Origin: Colias croceus
Lineage: Eukaryota; Arthropoda; Insecta; Lepidoptera; Pieridae
Reading direction: 5' to 3'
DNA: 64,000 nt
NCBI RefSeq assembly: GCF_905220415.1
Contig: NC_059542.1
Location: 8,990,001 to 9,054,000 of the forward strand
Part shown: one piece after another, positions 47,881-60,821 of the stretch
Layout of the letters: every line of letters starts with the position of its first letter
Position numbering within the stretch: the stretch's first letter is position 1
Notes under the pieces: model-generated
The model's database searches: none
The model's input: the letters and a program-made list of their open reading frames with translations, nothing else
Told to the model about the DNA's origin: nothing
Translations under genes and position numbers: made by a program

Positions 47881-48119
47881 CGCGGTTGGTCACCTATCAT
47901 TGAAGTAATTTATTCGTCATCTCACTGAGATCTGTCTTCGTTGTTTTAGCGACATGAAGAATAGCAACTATCAGTCTGAAAACTATCTTCATTCTGAGAC
48001 ATATGTTTTAACTTTTAAGGTTGACATCAATTTGTGAGGTCGTTTAACAATAGAACACGTGTTAAATTTAGAGTTACTCCATACTACAAACATGAGTAAG
48101 TAAAATGATGTAAGATGTT

Positions 48120-48152
48120 GGCCTAAAGGCCTCAACTACCTAAAGTAGTTGA
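48120..48152. repeat. Two adjacent perfect hairpins
   Basis: GGCC-TAAA-GGCC (48120-48131) is followed immediately by TCAACTAC-CTAAA-GTAGTTGA (48132-48152). Both loops contain TAAA. Confidence 0.85.
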
Positions 48153-48268
48153 CTTTGACCAGTCCCATCGATTGTTATTCTTACGAAGTAATTATCTCAT
48201 ACATTTATGCTTTTTACCTCTTTAAAATTCCAGATTTATGTATGTTAATCAACTAAAATTGCTTTACT

Positions 48269-48289
48269 GAGCGACTTTAAAAGTCGCTC
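48269..48289. repeat. 21-nt perfect dyad
   Basis: GAGCGACTTT-A-AAAGTCGCTC: 10-bp arms around a single A. Confidence 0.9.
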
Positions 48290-51200
48290 TTTATGAAAGT
48301 TCTTATAGAGAGAATTAGATATGAATTAAAGTACTTATACATTCTGCTCACGCAAACTAAATCCCTCTTTCAAAACTCGTACCTAATCTCATACACGCTG
48401 GCGCATTATTTATGCGCATACTCCGTTGTACTTGACAAACTCTAATCGTGTCCCGAACTATTGCTCACCGAAATCTGACAAGCCACAGTGACATCCATAT
48501 AATTTACAATACTTGTTACCATCATATTAATGATGAGAGTCTCGGACGAAACAATGGTTCAACTCAGATATTACATTATTTATATCGCCTTGAAGATACA
48601 TTACGCCGTGGGACTCGTTTCCTAATGTACATTGCAATGTTCCCTCTAAACATTCGTATCAAAATCGCCCGTTTAACTTTGAATGAGAGAATAAATGGAT
48701 TTGTTGTGATATAGCATGTATTTCTCAAGCCGACCTTCGGCATTGCGTCTCGTGGATTGCAAAAATTATTACTCGATTTTCATATTTTAAACATTCGCCG
48801 GATAAGAAATTTATCTTTATCGCCATTTATAAAAATTTGAATGTGAAATGGTCCATATTACGTGCAATCTAACGATCGCATTGGCCTCAAATGTTATCGG
48901 GCTAGATTTATACTGATGTCGACTCCGCCTTCAATATCGGAATCATTGACGTTCCCATAGCCCGTAGCTGGCTCGTAATGATCCGTATTGACCTCTTAGA
49001 AAACATATATTTCAAGGTATTCAGCAATGTTGATTGATTAATGTGTCTATTTATATCGCTGTACGCTCCGTACTTTTGTTCGTCAGCGTCGCATGTCGAC
49101 CGTTTCGGCTTTAATGCCAGCCTCGCTTTTATTCCGTTGCTTTGTGTATCATCAGTTTTGTATAGCTGGATTAGTTATGGTATATTGTTCGATTTGATTA
49201 TAATTCAGTAGGTATACATACTTGTAGTGGCAATCAGAGTTCAATCGAAATGTTATCTTTTTTTTATTTGTACATTTTATTATATTGGATGGGTAAATAC
49301 TAAATACGTTCGCAAGTCTCACCCTCGTTAGGCAGATTCTCTGAAGTAGTCCTAGTAGAACGTAATAAGCAAACATTTAAATCAGTATTTGAGTTTATGT
49401 GTAACTAACCATACACAAAGATCCCCTTTAGGCTTTAGTAGGTACATGATAAGAACATTATTAGTAGTGCTATAGGAATGTTAATAGTAAATACCAGATG
49501 TAATATTTCATAACCAACAATAACAAAACCGAAATTATCATAATAGACAATTTGCGTGTCATTTTACTACGCGACGTTAAAACAACTTTTTGCCAAAGAA
49601 AATAAAAAACATTTTTGTACTAAAGAATTATTTCATTGAAATATTTTCTACCGTCATTGGTCTATTAACACGAACCAGATAATAATTGCGCATTAAGAAA
49701 AACGTAATCTATGTAAGTAGATACTATAGTTGTATTAATGCGCTTAAGGTTTAGGTCGTCCTAGAAAAACTAGTCAATACTAAATTGAACTAACTTTAAT
49801 AATGTGGTGTTTATTTGTATGATGATATTGCTAAAGTTTTTGTTTAGATTTCTTAACAAGAGTTTTGTTTTGTTCTGACGCAATAATATCTTCAATGTTT
49901 AGTTTAACAATTATGGAAAGAAATGTTTCTTTTATAAAATACCGAACTGCGACTAAAAATTCAAAGTAGGTACTAAGTATTATATTAAAAAAAAACCGTG
50001 CAAAACTACACGTGCTTCATATTAGCTATTTATTAATCTGATTAGTGATTATGTAGGTAGTTTTAAGTAGCTAACGTTTTATACAACACGTGTTTTCAGC
50101 TAATGCAATAAACTAAAATCTAATCCACGCAAAGCCTTATTCGGATTTAACATTCGACAGTTTAACGAACGTACGTACAATTGACGCAGAGCCGATTAGA
50201 GGTCATAAAACTTTATGAGGGCAAGAACATCAAAATCAAAACTTATTATGAATTCTTGGTGAAATTGCATTCTTTGACAGACGCCAGCAAACCACAATAC
50301 AAAGTTGCACAACCTTGTCTTGCCAAAGCGAGCGCAGTTTATTCATCCTCATTGATTTATATCTCTATATATTGTATCACGTCTCTTCCGTACACAGTTC
50401 AGCAATAATCGTTAAGGTACAAGGCCTCGCGAACTTTGCCAGCCCACGGCCACCGTTTGTATGCAAAATTATTTCAATTAAGGATAACCCTCTAGCGCCG
50501 AAACATCGTCCTTAAAACGTTTTAGGTGTACGCGTTAGTGATGACTTCTGGTATTAAACCTTGAATTAAACTTGAGTTGACTTTAAATAACTTTCATTTT
50601 ATAAATAATATTGTTCTTTACTGATTGTGTTGTATATTTACGATGAGATAGTATACAGTTTATTTACGTATTCGTTTCACAAACATCTTTGTTTCTAAAC
50701 ATAATATACAAAGCTATCTTCGCGTAATTATAACCGACTCATTATTTTTAAATACACGGCACACACCTAGCACTTATGAGAAAAGATAAGTGAAGATAAA
50801 AATATGTACAAGAGATCTTACGCAAGCGCAATGCGTGAAAGCATGCGTCTATTGAAATTATAGCCGCAATATTTAATATAGCTGGTAAACCATGAGTTTC
50901 AAACTTCTCACATTGATTTTCATATAGTCATAAACTTTATTACTTACACTTTCGTAACAACTTTTCTTTTCCACTTGTATTACGTACCAAGTGCGTACGT
51001 TGTACATTACTCGTGTGGAGTGTTTTTGTATCACTTGGTCTCGTTTGTGGCTTACTATAATGTTTTTAAATATTGCCTTATTCCTTCATATAAAGTTTAT
51101 ATTGATCGCGACTTTTACTATTTTTCTCTATCGATAATTTAATAATGATTCAATGAACACTACGATTACTGCAATTGTCAGTTGTATGAATAGGTAATGA

Positions 51201-54200
51201 ATTGAATGCACTCAATTAGTTAAACATATTGATTTTGGTATAGAACTTACATCATATTATAGTATAAGAGTTAATGCTAAAATATTCATGTTCTTGAAGC
51301 AGCTAACTGAACACTTATCTTGTTTTTATTCTATGTGCATTTCCTTTTAAAGCTTTATTTATGTGTTGTGACATCTTCGAATAGTGTTATCACTTTCTTC
51401 ACCGTTATCAACGTTACTTTATCTAATCATGAGTAAGGTAGAGTGATGTTGATTGATGATGTGTGCATAATTCGCAAATAGTTTAATGAGAGAAATTTCG
51501 TAGTTCAGTATTATGAAATCATGTTTTAATCCGCATATAAATAAAAATTATAAATTATTATGGGTAACTGCATTGATAATACGTAGTTTTAAAATGTGTT
51601 CGTGTAATTATATCGCTTGTTTTATGGCATAAATACGACTATCACACCTGAGTGAACTAAATACTGAATAACATTATTTTAAATTGTTATTATTTAGATA
51701 AAATACCTATGTAATTATATAGAAGCAAATAATAGTTTCCAATAGGTTGCATTATTAGGACCTGGGTATATCTATAAAGTTATGAACTGATCATTTTTAT
51801 AATTCTTTTATTTCGTCATATTATAACATTAATTTAACTTTTTGTAGTGAAGTTGTATATAACGTGGTTAGTTAGGTCATCCCAACAGGCACCTGAAACT
51901 ACACTGAAAAATACAAGCATGTGCATCTGTTGGCCAGTATATTGTTCACACGCAATCCATTATACATTTTACGAGTTTGAGGCGAGTTTACGTACATTCA
52001 TCAAGTTGTGAAAATTTTACAGATGTGAATCAAAGTTAAAAATAATTTGTTTAAAGCTAAAGAAGTAAGCAACCGGTAAATGTATTTGTAATGTACTTCC
52101 GAAGGTTTAAATGTCTTTCCCCTTCGTTTTATGAAATCTTAATTTTTAACATGCTTTTATTTTTCCTTAATGCACGCAGACATGCAACAGGCATTCGATA
52201 TTTTGTTCATGTGAAAATGTTGTTAAAAAAATAGTAATTAGTCTATTTTATATAACATAACTGTTGCATATAACACTACGAGTAACGACGCTACTTTTGT
52301 CTGTTTCCTCAGTGCGAAATGAAACGATTTTTGGTTTAAATTAAACGCCATAAAATTAAAGAAACTCAGTTACACAAAAATATAATATTACTCGTACGTA
52401 GAAAGGAATTTATCAGTACAAAGTACAGCAATATTGATATCGACAGGCACATTGAATACACGCTTGTTTCACAATATCAAATATATTAATTTATTCCTCC
52501 AAAAACGCTTTATCTCACTTCGCGAATGGAATATCTCATTACGCACTTGTTTACCACAAACAAGACACGAAACAACAATACCGTTGTCTATTATATTATT
52601 CGCGGAATGTCTGGAAAGGAGTTTCTATAAAATTATACTCAAGTGTATGATAATCGTTCTATTATGAGATAGTAAAGCGTTAAGGCACATGGAGCGAACG
52701 ACCTGAATGTCCTCTGGTGTAAGTAATCGTTGGCTCAATGGGATCATAGTCACGAGCAGACAACCTTGTTCCTTCATATTATGTTGATTGTCTCCCTCTG
52801 TATGAGATTAATTCTGTAATCGTTTAAATGTAATTTAGTTGAGATCAAGCGACTGTTATGAAACATGATGAGATGCCGGTATTTCAATTGGTGTACATGC
52901 ATTATTAGACTAAATTATGAACACAATTTTAATTAAATTAATTAGCGTTGAGTAAAATATGTAGGTATGAGCAACGCAATCCCCTGCAATGTCCAAAATA
53001 AATATACTATAAAAAAAATATCATCCATGTAACAAATTTATTTTCGAAGGCATACCTACAGTGTGACTACGAAAATATTTGAAAACCATTTTTACTAAGT
53101 ACATAATGACGACTGTTATAAACATCACGTAGTTAATTTTATTACGATTGAGCAACCGCTTTCCGAGGCACGTCCATGCTTTCCCGTGGGAGTTGTAAAA
53201 AATTGTACCCACTGCCTGTTTCAATCGTATGACCGGCATGCCAAAATACGAGTCCACTCAGTACTTATAGTTCCGGCGAATTTATAACGAGCGAGTGACC
53301 GAGCAAGTTTTTTATATTGCAAAAAATAAAATTTAATCGCCACATTGTATACGACCAGTCGGCGATTTGTTTCATCGAGAAAATAACATCAATTTTCCTC
53401 GGCACAATTGATTGACTGATTGTTTTTATTGCGTTTATCGATTGAGGCAATAGAGAGACCGAGGCGGATAATTGCGTATCCGCATTTTTATTGTTCCTAA
53501 TTAATTCAATAGCGATTGTTGGATTTGAAAAACGAGCGCGCATGTGAAATCAATTCGTGTATCGGTTTGGTTTGTGTTATGGATATATGCTTATAGTTAA
53601 TGTGGTGAAATAGTATCCATTGAGTTGCTTCGATAAAATACAATATTATATATTGTAAGATTTAACCTATGCTGTACCTATAATTTATTTAAATCCTCTG
53701 AAAGATCAAATTTGAATGTGTTCAAGTTTTATGTATTCCATTATGTTTGCATCGTGAATTTAAATATTATGTTAATTATCTAAATTTAGTCCAGTGATGA
53801 TAAAAATAAATCGCCCAAACTTGCCAAATATCCACCATCCCCGAATAGATTTTGGCACCAAAAAAATAACATTACCAGTGTAGTTAGAACGTGAATCGAA
53901 AGAAAAACGTGCGCAAACACGTGCCGTGAATTTAGTTGTTCACACGCCAACGACACCTACATAAAAAATATAAACAAACAAATGATTACTTCATAGTGGT
54001 CCGCCTATTATCGAATAGCCCGACCTTGCCACAGATTGTCGGGTGCCAATGACTCCTGCCACTTTCTACCAGTTTTTATAAACGGCTATAAATCAACCGG
54101 ACCATTATTATCTCGACTCGACACGTCTGCATCTTAGCATGCTAGTTTTTACGAAGGAAGCGGCCAATTGTTGCAGCGTAAACATTTCAACTACTTTTTG

Positions 54201-55351
54201 CGTGCCGGTCGATGTAAGTTGGTACTGTATAATGTAACGAGTTTGGGCGTAGGTACCTGTTTGATTGCGTATAACTTGCACGGTAACGTTGAAATGGAAT
54301 CACCGGAACTGGAATGCATTTTTTAATTGGGCTTTTTTTTCTATTTTTTTTAATAGGCATTGTTTCTCTATATGCGATTGATTACGTAAGGATCAACTAC
54401 TGTATTTTCCACTAAAAATATGAATTACTTCAAAACGCTTTAAAATATCCTTATTTACATTCAGTATTCTTTAACGGACGGAAATATCATGTGTAGCAAA
54501 GCATTCCGACAATGCACTTATCCTACAGCTTAATATATCATTAAACATAATAGCGACGTGTCTCGCCAAATAAATGTATCATTTACAGTTTTAACAGAGA
54601 TTTACAACATGTAATTACAGAGCTGATGTCGTGCTTCAGATGTTAACGGAGTTTAGTTAATGGCTGAACACTCCAGACTGTTTGTGCATTCCAACGAGAG
54701 TAATCTGTGTTCGTTGGGGTAATGTGGGAGCGGGGAAAGCTAGATTTTACCGAGCGATGTAACGATTACGCGCATTACTCGGCAAAAGTGGAAATAGTTA
54801 CAGATTATGCTCTATTGATCGAAGCAGCAGATTTCATAAAAATAACATAGATTTAGTTAGGTAATGTTGTTTGAAGATTTTTATGTTATTGCATCTGCTT
54901 TGTTAAATAATTGTCTTAGATATTATTTGTCGTATAGTATTAAGTAAACAATGTAACTTTTAGATTTTTTTTATGAAAATACGAACAAAATTTTTCACCC
55001 TTAAATGAATTGCAGCATTAAATTTAGTCCAGTCTAGTTTCGCAATTCGCCCACGGTAAATCCCGGCAAAGCTAGGTTTAGTTCTGCTATTTTGCCCTCG
55101 CTTGTAGCAATACCAATAAACAGAGAGACAGTAAAGCACAGCAATAACGCGCGAAAGCACCTGTCCCACATTCATTGATATCGTATATCCTTTTTATGAT
55201 ATTATACTAGTTATCGCAGCAAACCTTGTTCTGCCTTAGTCTTATGACTTTGGGGTATGCAAAATAGATGTTGACTAATTCACAGATAGGCACCAGAATT
55301 TCATGAGTATCGGTCCAGCTGTTATATAGAAAAGTAGATTTATATTTTGTT

Positions 55352-55728
55352 ATTAGCGGTCCTCGAACGTGCTCGAACGGTGAAGGAAAACATCGTGAGG
55401 AAACCGACATGTCGAAGAATTAAAAAGTTCGACGACATGTGTCATCCGCCAACACGCACTTGGCCAGCGTGGTGGATTATGGCCTGTACCCTCATAGGAG
55501 GCCCGTGTCCCAGCAGTGGGAACGTATATGGGCTGATGATGATGATGATGATGATTAGCGGTCCGCCCCGGCTTCGCCCGTGGTACATATTTTGCAATAA
55601 AAGGTAGCCTATGTTGTTTCTCAGGGTCTAAAGATTGTTTGATTTCATCAAAATCGGTCCAGTAGTTTATGAGCCTATTCATTACAATCAAACAAACAAA
55701 GTTTTCCTCTTTATAATATTAGTGTAGA
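55352..55728 (-). mobile_element. Helitron-like family B variant split by an RTE tail
   Basis: On the minus strand it starts TCTACACTAATATTATAAAG after A and ends near GGGCGGACCGCTAA (final CTAG changed to CTAA). The 3' end is separated by the 191-bp RTE tail at 55363-55553. The hairpin CGGGCGAAGCCGGGGC is intact. Confidence 0.78.
55363..55553 (+). mobile_element. RTE-type retrotransposon 3' tail with target-site duplication
   Basis: Same 3' tail as 28021-28195, ending in (GAT)n, with 11-bp duplications ATTAGCGGTCC at 55352-55362 and 55554-55564. The 191-bp insertion is strongly 5'-truncated, as expected of target-primed reverse transcription. The duplicated target is the 3' end of a Helitron-like element. 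Open frames over it on both strands are not genes. Confidence 0.87.
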
Positions 55729-58700
55729 TTAACATGATTTCTCCTAGACTAAAGCATTTATTCAGTCGGCAAAGCGATAAAATTAACAGTCAAGAGAAAT
55801 TATTCGACACTATTTGAACGTAAGTCTGAAGATCGTAAAGAAAATCAAATTTAACACGATTGCGTTGTAAATTAGCGGGATAATGCTCGTCAATCATCCT
55901 AAAACATCATATGAATGAATATGAATAATATATTCAGAACCGTTATATTTTAGATACATTTATATAACCGACGACATATTATCTCTAAGGTATATGACCA
56001 ATGACCATAAACGATTTAGTTTTGTATTAATCTCCAAATTACATAGAAGTAGGTACGTAAGGTGTAGGAACCTATAGGTATCCTAACCGTTACCTTATGG
56101 ATAAAACTAAGTTTTACTAATCCAATATAAAAGTTAGAAAACTTACTTTAAAAAAATGTGTGTCGACTAGCTTTAATTTCTCGTCTGCTAGAACAGCAAC
56201 ACATGCAGTCAGGGTCACTACCCACTTCAATAAATTATTATCGATTTCAAAATTGCTCTTTTATTATTATAACATCGTTTTAGTGTACTATAAATCAATG
56301 ATAACTAATCATTTACGACGTTCCTAGTGAAATATCTAATTACTGTATTCACAATATTCAAACAATATGCCAAAACAATAAGTGGGTAACCTGTTATGCT
56401 ACAAAGTAACGAATTGCTCACCTAATCAAGGACGAATATACCTAATTACTTTACCGAATTTTAATCAACTGTCGTCGGCTGGTAATATCGCGCAGGAAAT
56501 GGGAATTCAAGTATTGATTGAATTTTCTGGTCAATAAATTAATTGATAGTCTTGATTAGCCCAATAGCAATTTCCCCTTCATGTTTTACCTGTATATTGG
56601 TGAATATGGAAATAATTTTCATTAGTTGTAAACAATTCTAATGCGTTGAACATTCCATTGACAGTACGAAACAAAAATGTCAGATAAATATTGAGGTGGC
56701 ATTATAGTTATCGAACATGTAACACGCACGCGCGTCTTTTTTTATACTCATTTATTTTATACATCAGGTTGTTATGCAAATGCGACATGAAGTTCGAGTT
56801 TTAAACGGGTCAGTTATTTATGTTTACACACCAAACTCGTTTGGATTCAGTAATGGATATTACCTGAGTTTCGTGGGTGCGTGGGTGTAAGGCGCCAGCG
56901 ACGCCTTCGCACCTAATCATTGCGTTATACGATAGAATGCATCGTATATTGTGATATAGGCGTTATTAGCTTATTACTGACGCACGTATCATTGCTAAAC
57001 ACTGTTTAATATATGGTGCTTTATTTTGTATAACAGTTGTCAAAAGATCGAAGTTATCCAAAATATTATAGATGTGCGTAAAACACAAATGTTGTACGAG
57101 GTAGTAAAAACCTATCGAAAAACATAATACAATGTAAAAGGACGGATAATAAATTGTATTGATAGCATCAGCTTATACCTATGATTAGCAGACGGATTTA
57201 TAAATCTTATCTTTTCGGATAATATTCGTAAATTCCCAATCTACTTATGCATCGTGATTTATAAGAAAGTATTACAATTATAACGAATCCGATTAATTTG
57301 TGAGTCAAATGATAACTCAATACATAGAGTACTACAAACTATGTTTCTTAGTATTATTATGCAATGAGTATTATAAAGAGGAAATTGTTGACAGGATATG
57401 AACCCATTCACTATCTGCTCACACTATGTGTTAAATTATGCTAATGTATAGTTACAATGTACATGCGTTGTGGAAGTTGAAGACGATTCAATAAATTATC
57501 GGATTTGTATTTTAAATAGTAATTATATATATAGCGTTTTATACGGGAGACAAATTTAAATGTTAAAAACTTGATGAAATTATTTTTAAACATCAGAAGT
57601 AGAATGGCTTGAAATCATTATAAATCACAAATAAGAACTTTATATCCATTCAAGTTCTTCCCTAGCAACGAAATTTCATACAATGATCCTCTGAGCTGGC
57701 AATGAATTACGGAATTAGCCCCAGGATCTTATCAAAGCAGAGTCAGAATTTAGTCTTGTGTTACACATTAGTGTTAATCCTGCTCCAGCGAGCAAGGGAA
57801 ACTGGCTCCGTTGATCTCACAATCACGTCTGTTGGTAGTTAGCTGGGAGCGGTAATAAGCTCGCCATGTGCTTGAAAAGTATAAGAATATGTTCGTAGGG
57901 AATTATAGAGGTTAAATTTGATTTCTAGAAGTTTCCTGGTGGTTTCCTACGGTCCTTGCAATGAGAAGAGGTAACGCAGAAATTTATACCATACTGAGAA
58001 GTGTACTCTCTAATTGGAATCTTAATCCTAATGTACCGCATACATGTTTGGAAAAATCTTATTCGCATTTTGTCCTAATCCCGACTTAATGCATTTAATA
58101 CATTATAGACCAATTACTACGTTTAAATTCTTAAGTGCATTGTATGATTACGTACATTTTTCCTAATAATTAGTTGACGTTATTTAAAGCGTGATTGAAG
58201 CGCCTCCTTAATGCAAGAGCTTGACGAACGTCAGTTTTTTATCGAGCCTTTTGTCATATCCGCTTAGGAATATTTTGTTGTTTACACGGAACTGTGTCCA
58301 CAAGGAGGAAGAAATTAAAACCGTTTCCTCTACGCTTGAATTTGTATGGCACAGTTGTGTATAATTTTCTAATTGCACTGTAGTTACTGTGGCTTGCAAG
58401 TTGCATATGCAGACGTTAATAATGTTTTAATTTGTGGTCGTTGCACCAATATGCTAGTAAGTTGGAAGTTGCCGCAATTAGTTACTCGCGGCGCTGTAGG
58501 TAACCTGAAGACGAAGTGTAGTTCATAATTCAAAATTAATTATCTCATACTTAATTTAAATTCAAGTATGAACCTCTAGCATTTGGCTAGGCGTTTAATT
58601 TAATCAGTTAGGACGTGAGGTTCCCACTATTCATATGTCTTGATTATAATATTGTACACTATATTGCGTACTTTGTCTGGTTTATGTTTATTTTTGTCAC

Positions 58701-60641
58701 AATCAAACCAATTTCGTAACAATGCCCCAGTCTTAAATTGGTGTAAGGCTACCGGCCTACCGCGCATCGAGTGGGAGGTGGCGGCGTTACCAAAGTATTT
58801 CTTACGACACGGCCGTGGGTGCAAAGGGAAGTTGCATCAGATAGATACCGTAGGTCTACTGTATACCGTCCCTGCATCGTAAACAATGAACGCCTACGAT
58901 GTTATATCTGGGTAACGACCGATGGGACCACGGCGATTGTAAATTCCGACATCTTTATCTGGCCGGATTATGCTTTACTACGTCTCCATTAAAGTTAGTT
59001 GGGCTCGGATCATGTGAATATCCTTTGCGCTTGCTCGATAAATAATACTTTTATTGTATGCGACGTAATTTAGGCAGTCTTTGGATGCCCAGAAAACTTC
59101 CGTTAGTTGGTAGGTATAATGTATATATTGTACCTTTCGATACGTTGATGGAACAAAATATGAAATCGAACGATATCTAAAATATCCATCAATTTCCATC
59201 ACAGCTCCGATCCAACAAATTCCTAACTCGTAACTTCGCCGAAACATGTAAAAAAGTATTCCAAAGTTGAGCCTCCATAACCAACCGTTCAATCAGCGTC
59301 GGCGTTGCAAATCTCCCCACATTCGGAACAAAGGCTCGCACCCTCTGAATTATTGAAATTGGAGCGAGTGCTTTCTGACGCATTGTTGTCGTTATGATGA
59401 GTGCGGGACCGGCATATGGAATTTATAGGCCTAATGCCCGCTACATATTAATTGTTGAATCAAGGATTTCCGACGGGGTAAACATTTTTGTTAAGAATCG
59501 GTATGCAGTTGGAAAGAGTTTTGGTGTAGTTTCAATGGAAGTAAAGATGTAAGCAATTCTGGTATGGAATGTTTAATAGATTTATTGGTATTGCCGATTA
59601 AAGGACATGCGAGTAGAGTTGTACTAGTTAAATAAAAAAATACAGCCCTGAATGCTATTTATCAGTTCGATCAATGATAATTATTATGACTGTTTGATCG
59701 AGAAATCATCGTTCATAGGTTATTTTCATCATAACAAAGTAATATTCAATTGTTCCTAATTTATTTATTTTTTATTACAGGTAAGACTCCTACTTCTTCC
59801 GGGTACCTATGGGTTGTAAGTTTGTAAGTAAAACTATGAGTATAACTAACGGCTTGTCATTATGCTGAAAGCCTCCACGCTTCCATCAATGCCACAAAAT
59901 GTATGATTTAAATTGACGTCACATAAAAAATAAATAATTCAGTAAAGAAATAATTAAACGCTTATTAATAAATGATTTATGAAGAGTGTAACAGCGCCGG
60001 CGCGGGCGCAGACACACGTGTCGTTGTTCTTGGCACGCATGCGTTATTACATGTATGGATGTAGATTTAACGTTGAGCATTTTTTTGCATTAGATGATTG
60101 ATTGCCTTGACACACAGCTTTCATAGATTTAGAAACGTTAAAAGAATGCAATCTTTAAAATATTTTTCACTTTTGGTTGCTACTGTATCGTATGATTATG
60201 TACCAACTTTTTCCAAACATACCAAAAATAAAAATATATGACATGAAAGGTAGGTACATAATATTCCACCATCACAAATATTGCCATAATCGTTATTCAT
60301 AGCTACTACTTATATGAGTTACTCAATGTAATCTTCACAATAAAAATATCAAGTCTCACGTAATTTCTACGCGTGTACATTCACATAAATCTTTAGTACA
60401 GCATACGTAACGCAACTCGTAAGTAGCCAAAAGGCAGAAACAAGGCTGAAACTAAGAAGTGACTGCACAGTGCAGTCTACACACATTCACGGATCGCCGG
60501 CTTCCTTATTTATAGCGCTCATAAGCCGGTGGCATCTCGTACGCTCATTCTTTGAGTTCTTTACGTGTTTCGTAACGGGCCCTTTTTCAATTCTGCTGTT
60601 GCTATGGTAGAAAGGATTGATTTTTCCCATCTATGAGTAGA
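55729..60641. other. Repeat-poor intron segment with a strong recursive-splice candidate
   Basis: No gene supported. The block 58640-59400 is GC-richer and open on both strands (up to 104 codons on the minus strand) but shows no domain. The splice candidate at 59780 is listed separately. GCGCCGGCGCGGGCGCAGAC at 59993-60012 is a small CpG island. Confidence 0.5.
59755..59787 (+). promoter_or_regulatory. Strong candidate recursive splice site
   Basis: CCTAAT (branch-point-like, 59755-59760) is followed by TTATTTATTTTTTATTACAG and directly by GTAAGA (junction 59780/59781). This fits the (Y)n-NCAG|GTAAG consensus known for zero-length exons in long Drosophila introns. It lies 54.4 kb after the exon 1 donor and on the sense strand. 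After the first step, exon 1 would end at a regenerated donor and splice again downstream. Confidence 0.5.
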
Positions 60642-60821
60642 TCTAAATACTTAATAGATTAAGCTGAAAAGTTTGTGCGCTTGCTTGTTTACACGTGAAT
60701 CTCAGGAAGTAGTGGTCAGATTTTACAAATTCTTTCAGTGTTAGATAGCCCGTTGATCGACGAAGACTATACAGGCTATATAATATCACGCTTAGAATGA
60801 AGCAAAGCGGGGCACAGCTAC
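60642..60821 (+). mobile_element. Lep1-type Helitron element, decayed
   Basis: Starts TCTAAATACTTAATAG after A. It contains aagctgaaaagtttgtgcgc, ctcaggaagtagtggtcaga and tctttcagtgttagatagcc, and ends GGGGCACAGCTAC instead of CTAG. More diverged than 24608-24779. Confidence 0.78.

Larger units (their letters stand above)
47881..55351. other. Repeat-poor intron segment
   Basis: 7.5 kb with no transposon recognised. Three small dyads lie at 48120-48152 and 48269-48289. GC-richer stretches near 50160-50520, 53150-53550 and 54000-54200 carry short frames without domains and could be conserved non-coding DNA. Confidence 0.5.

Noticed and set aside
55347..55691. Frames of 86 and 112 codons on opposite strands, and similar ones at 27972-28270
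   Set aside because: They cover the non-coding RTE 3' tail and (GAT)n tract; runs of Met/Asp or His are microsatellite translation.
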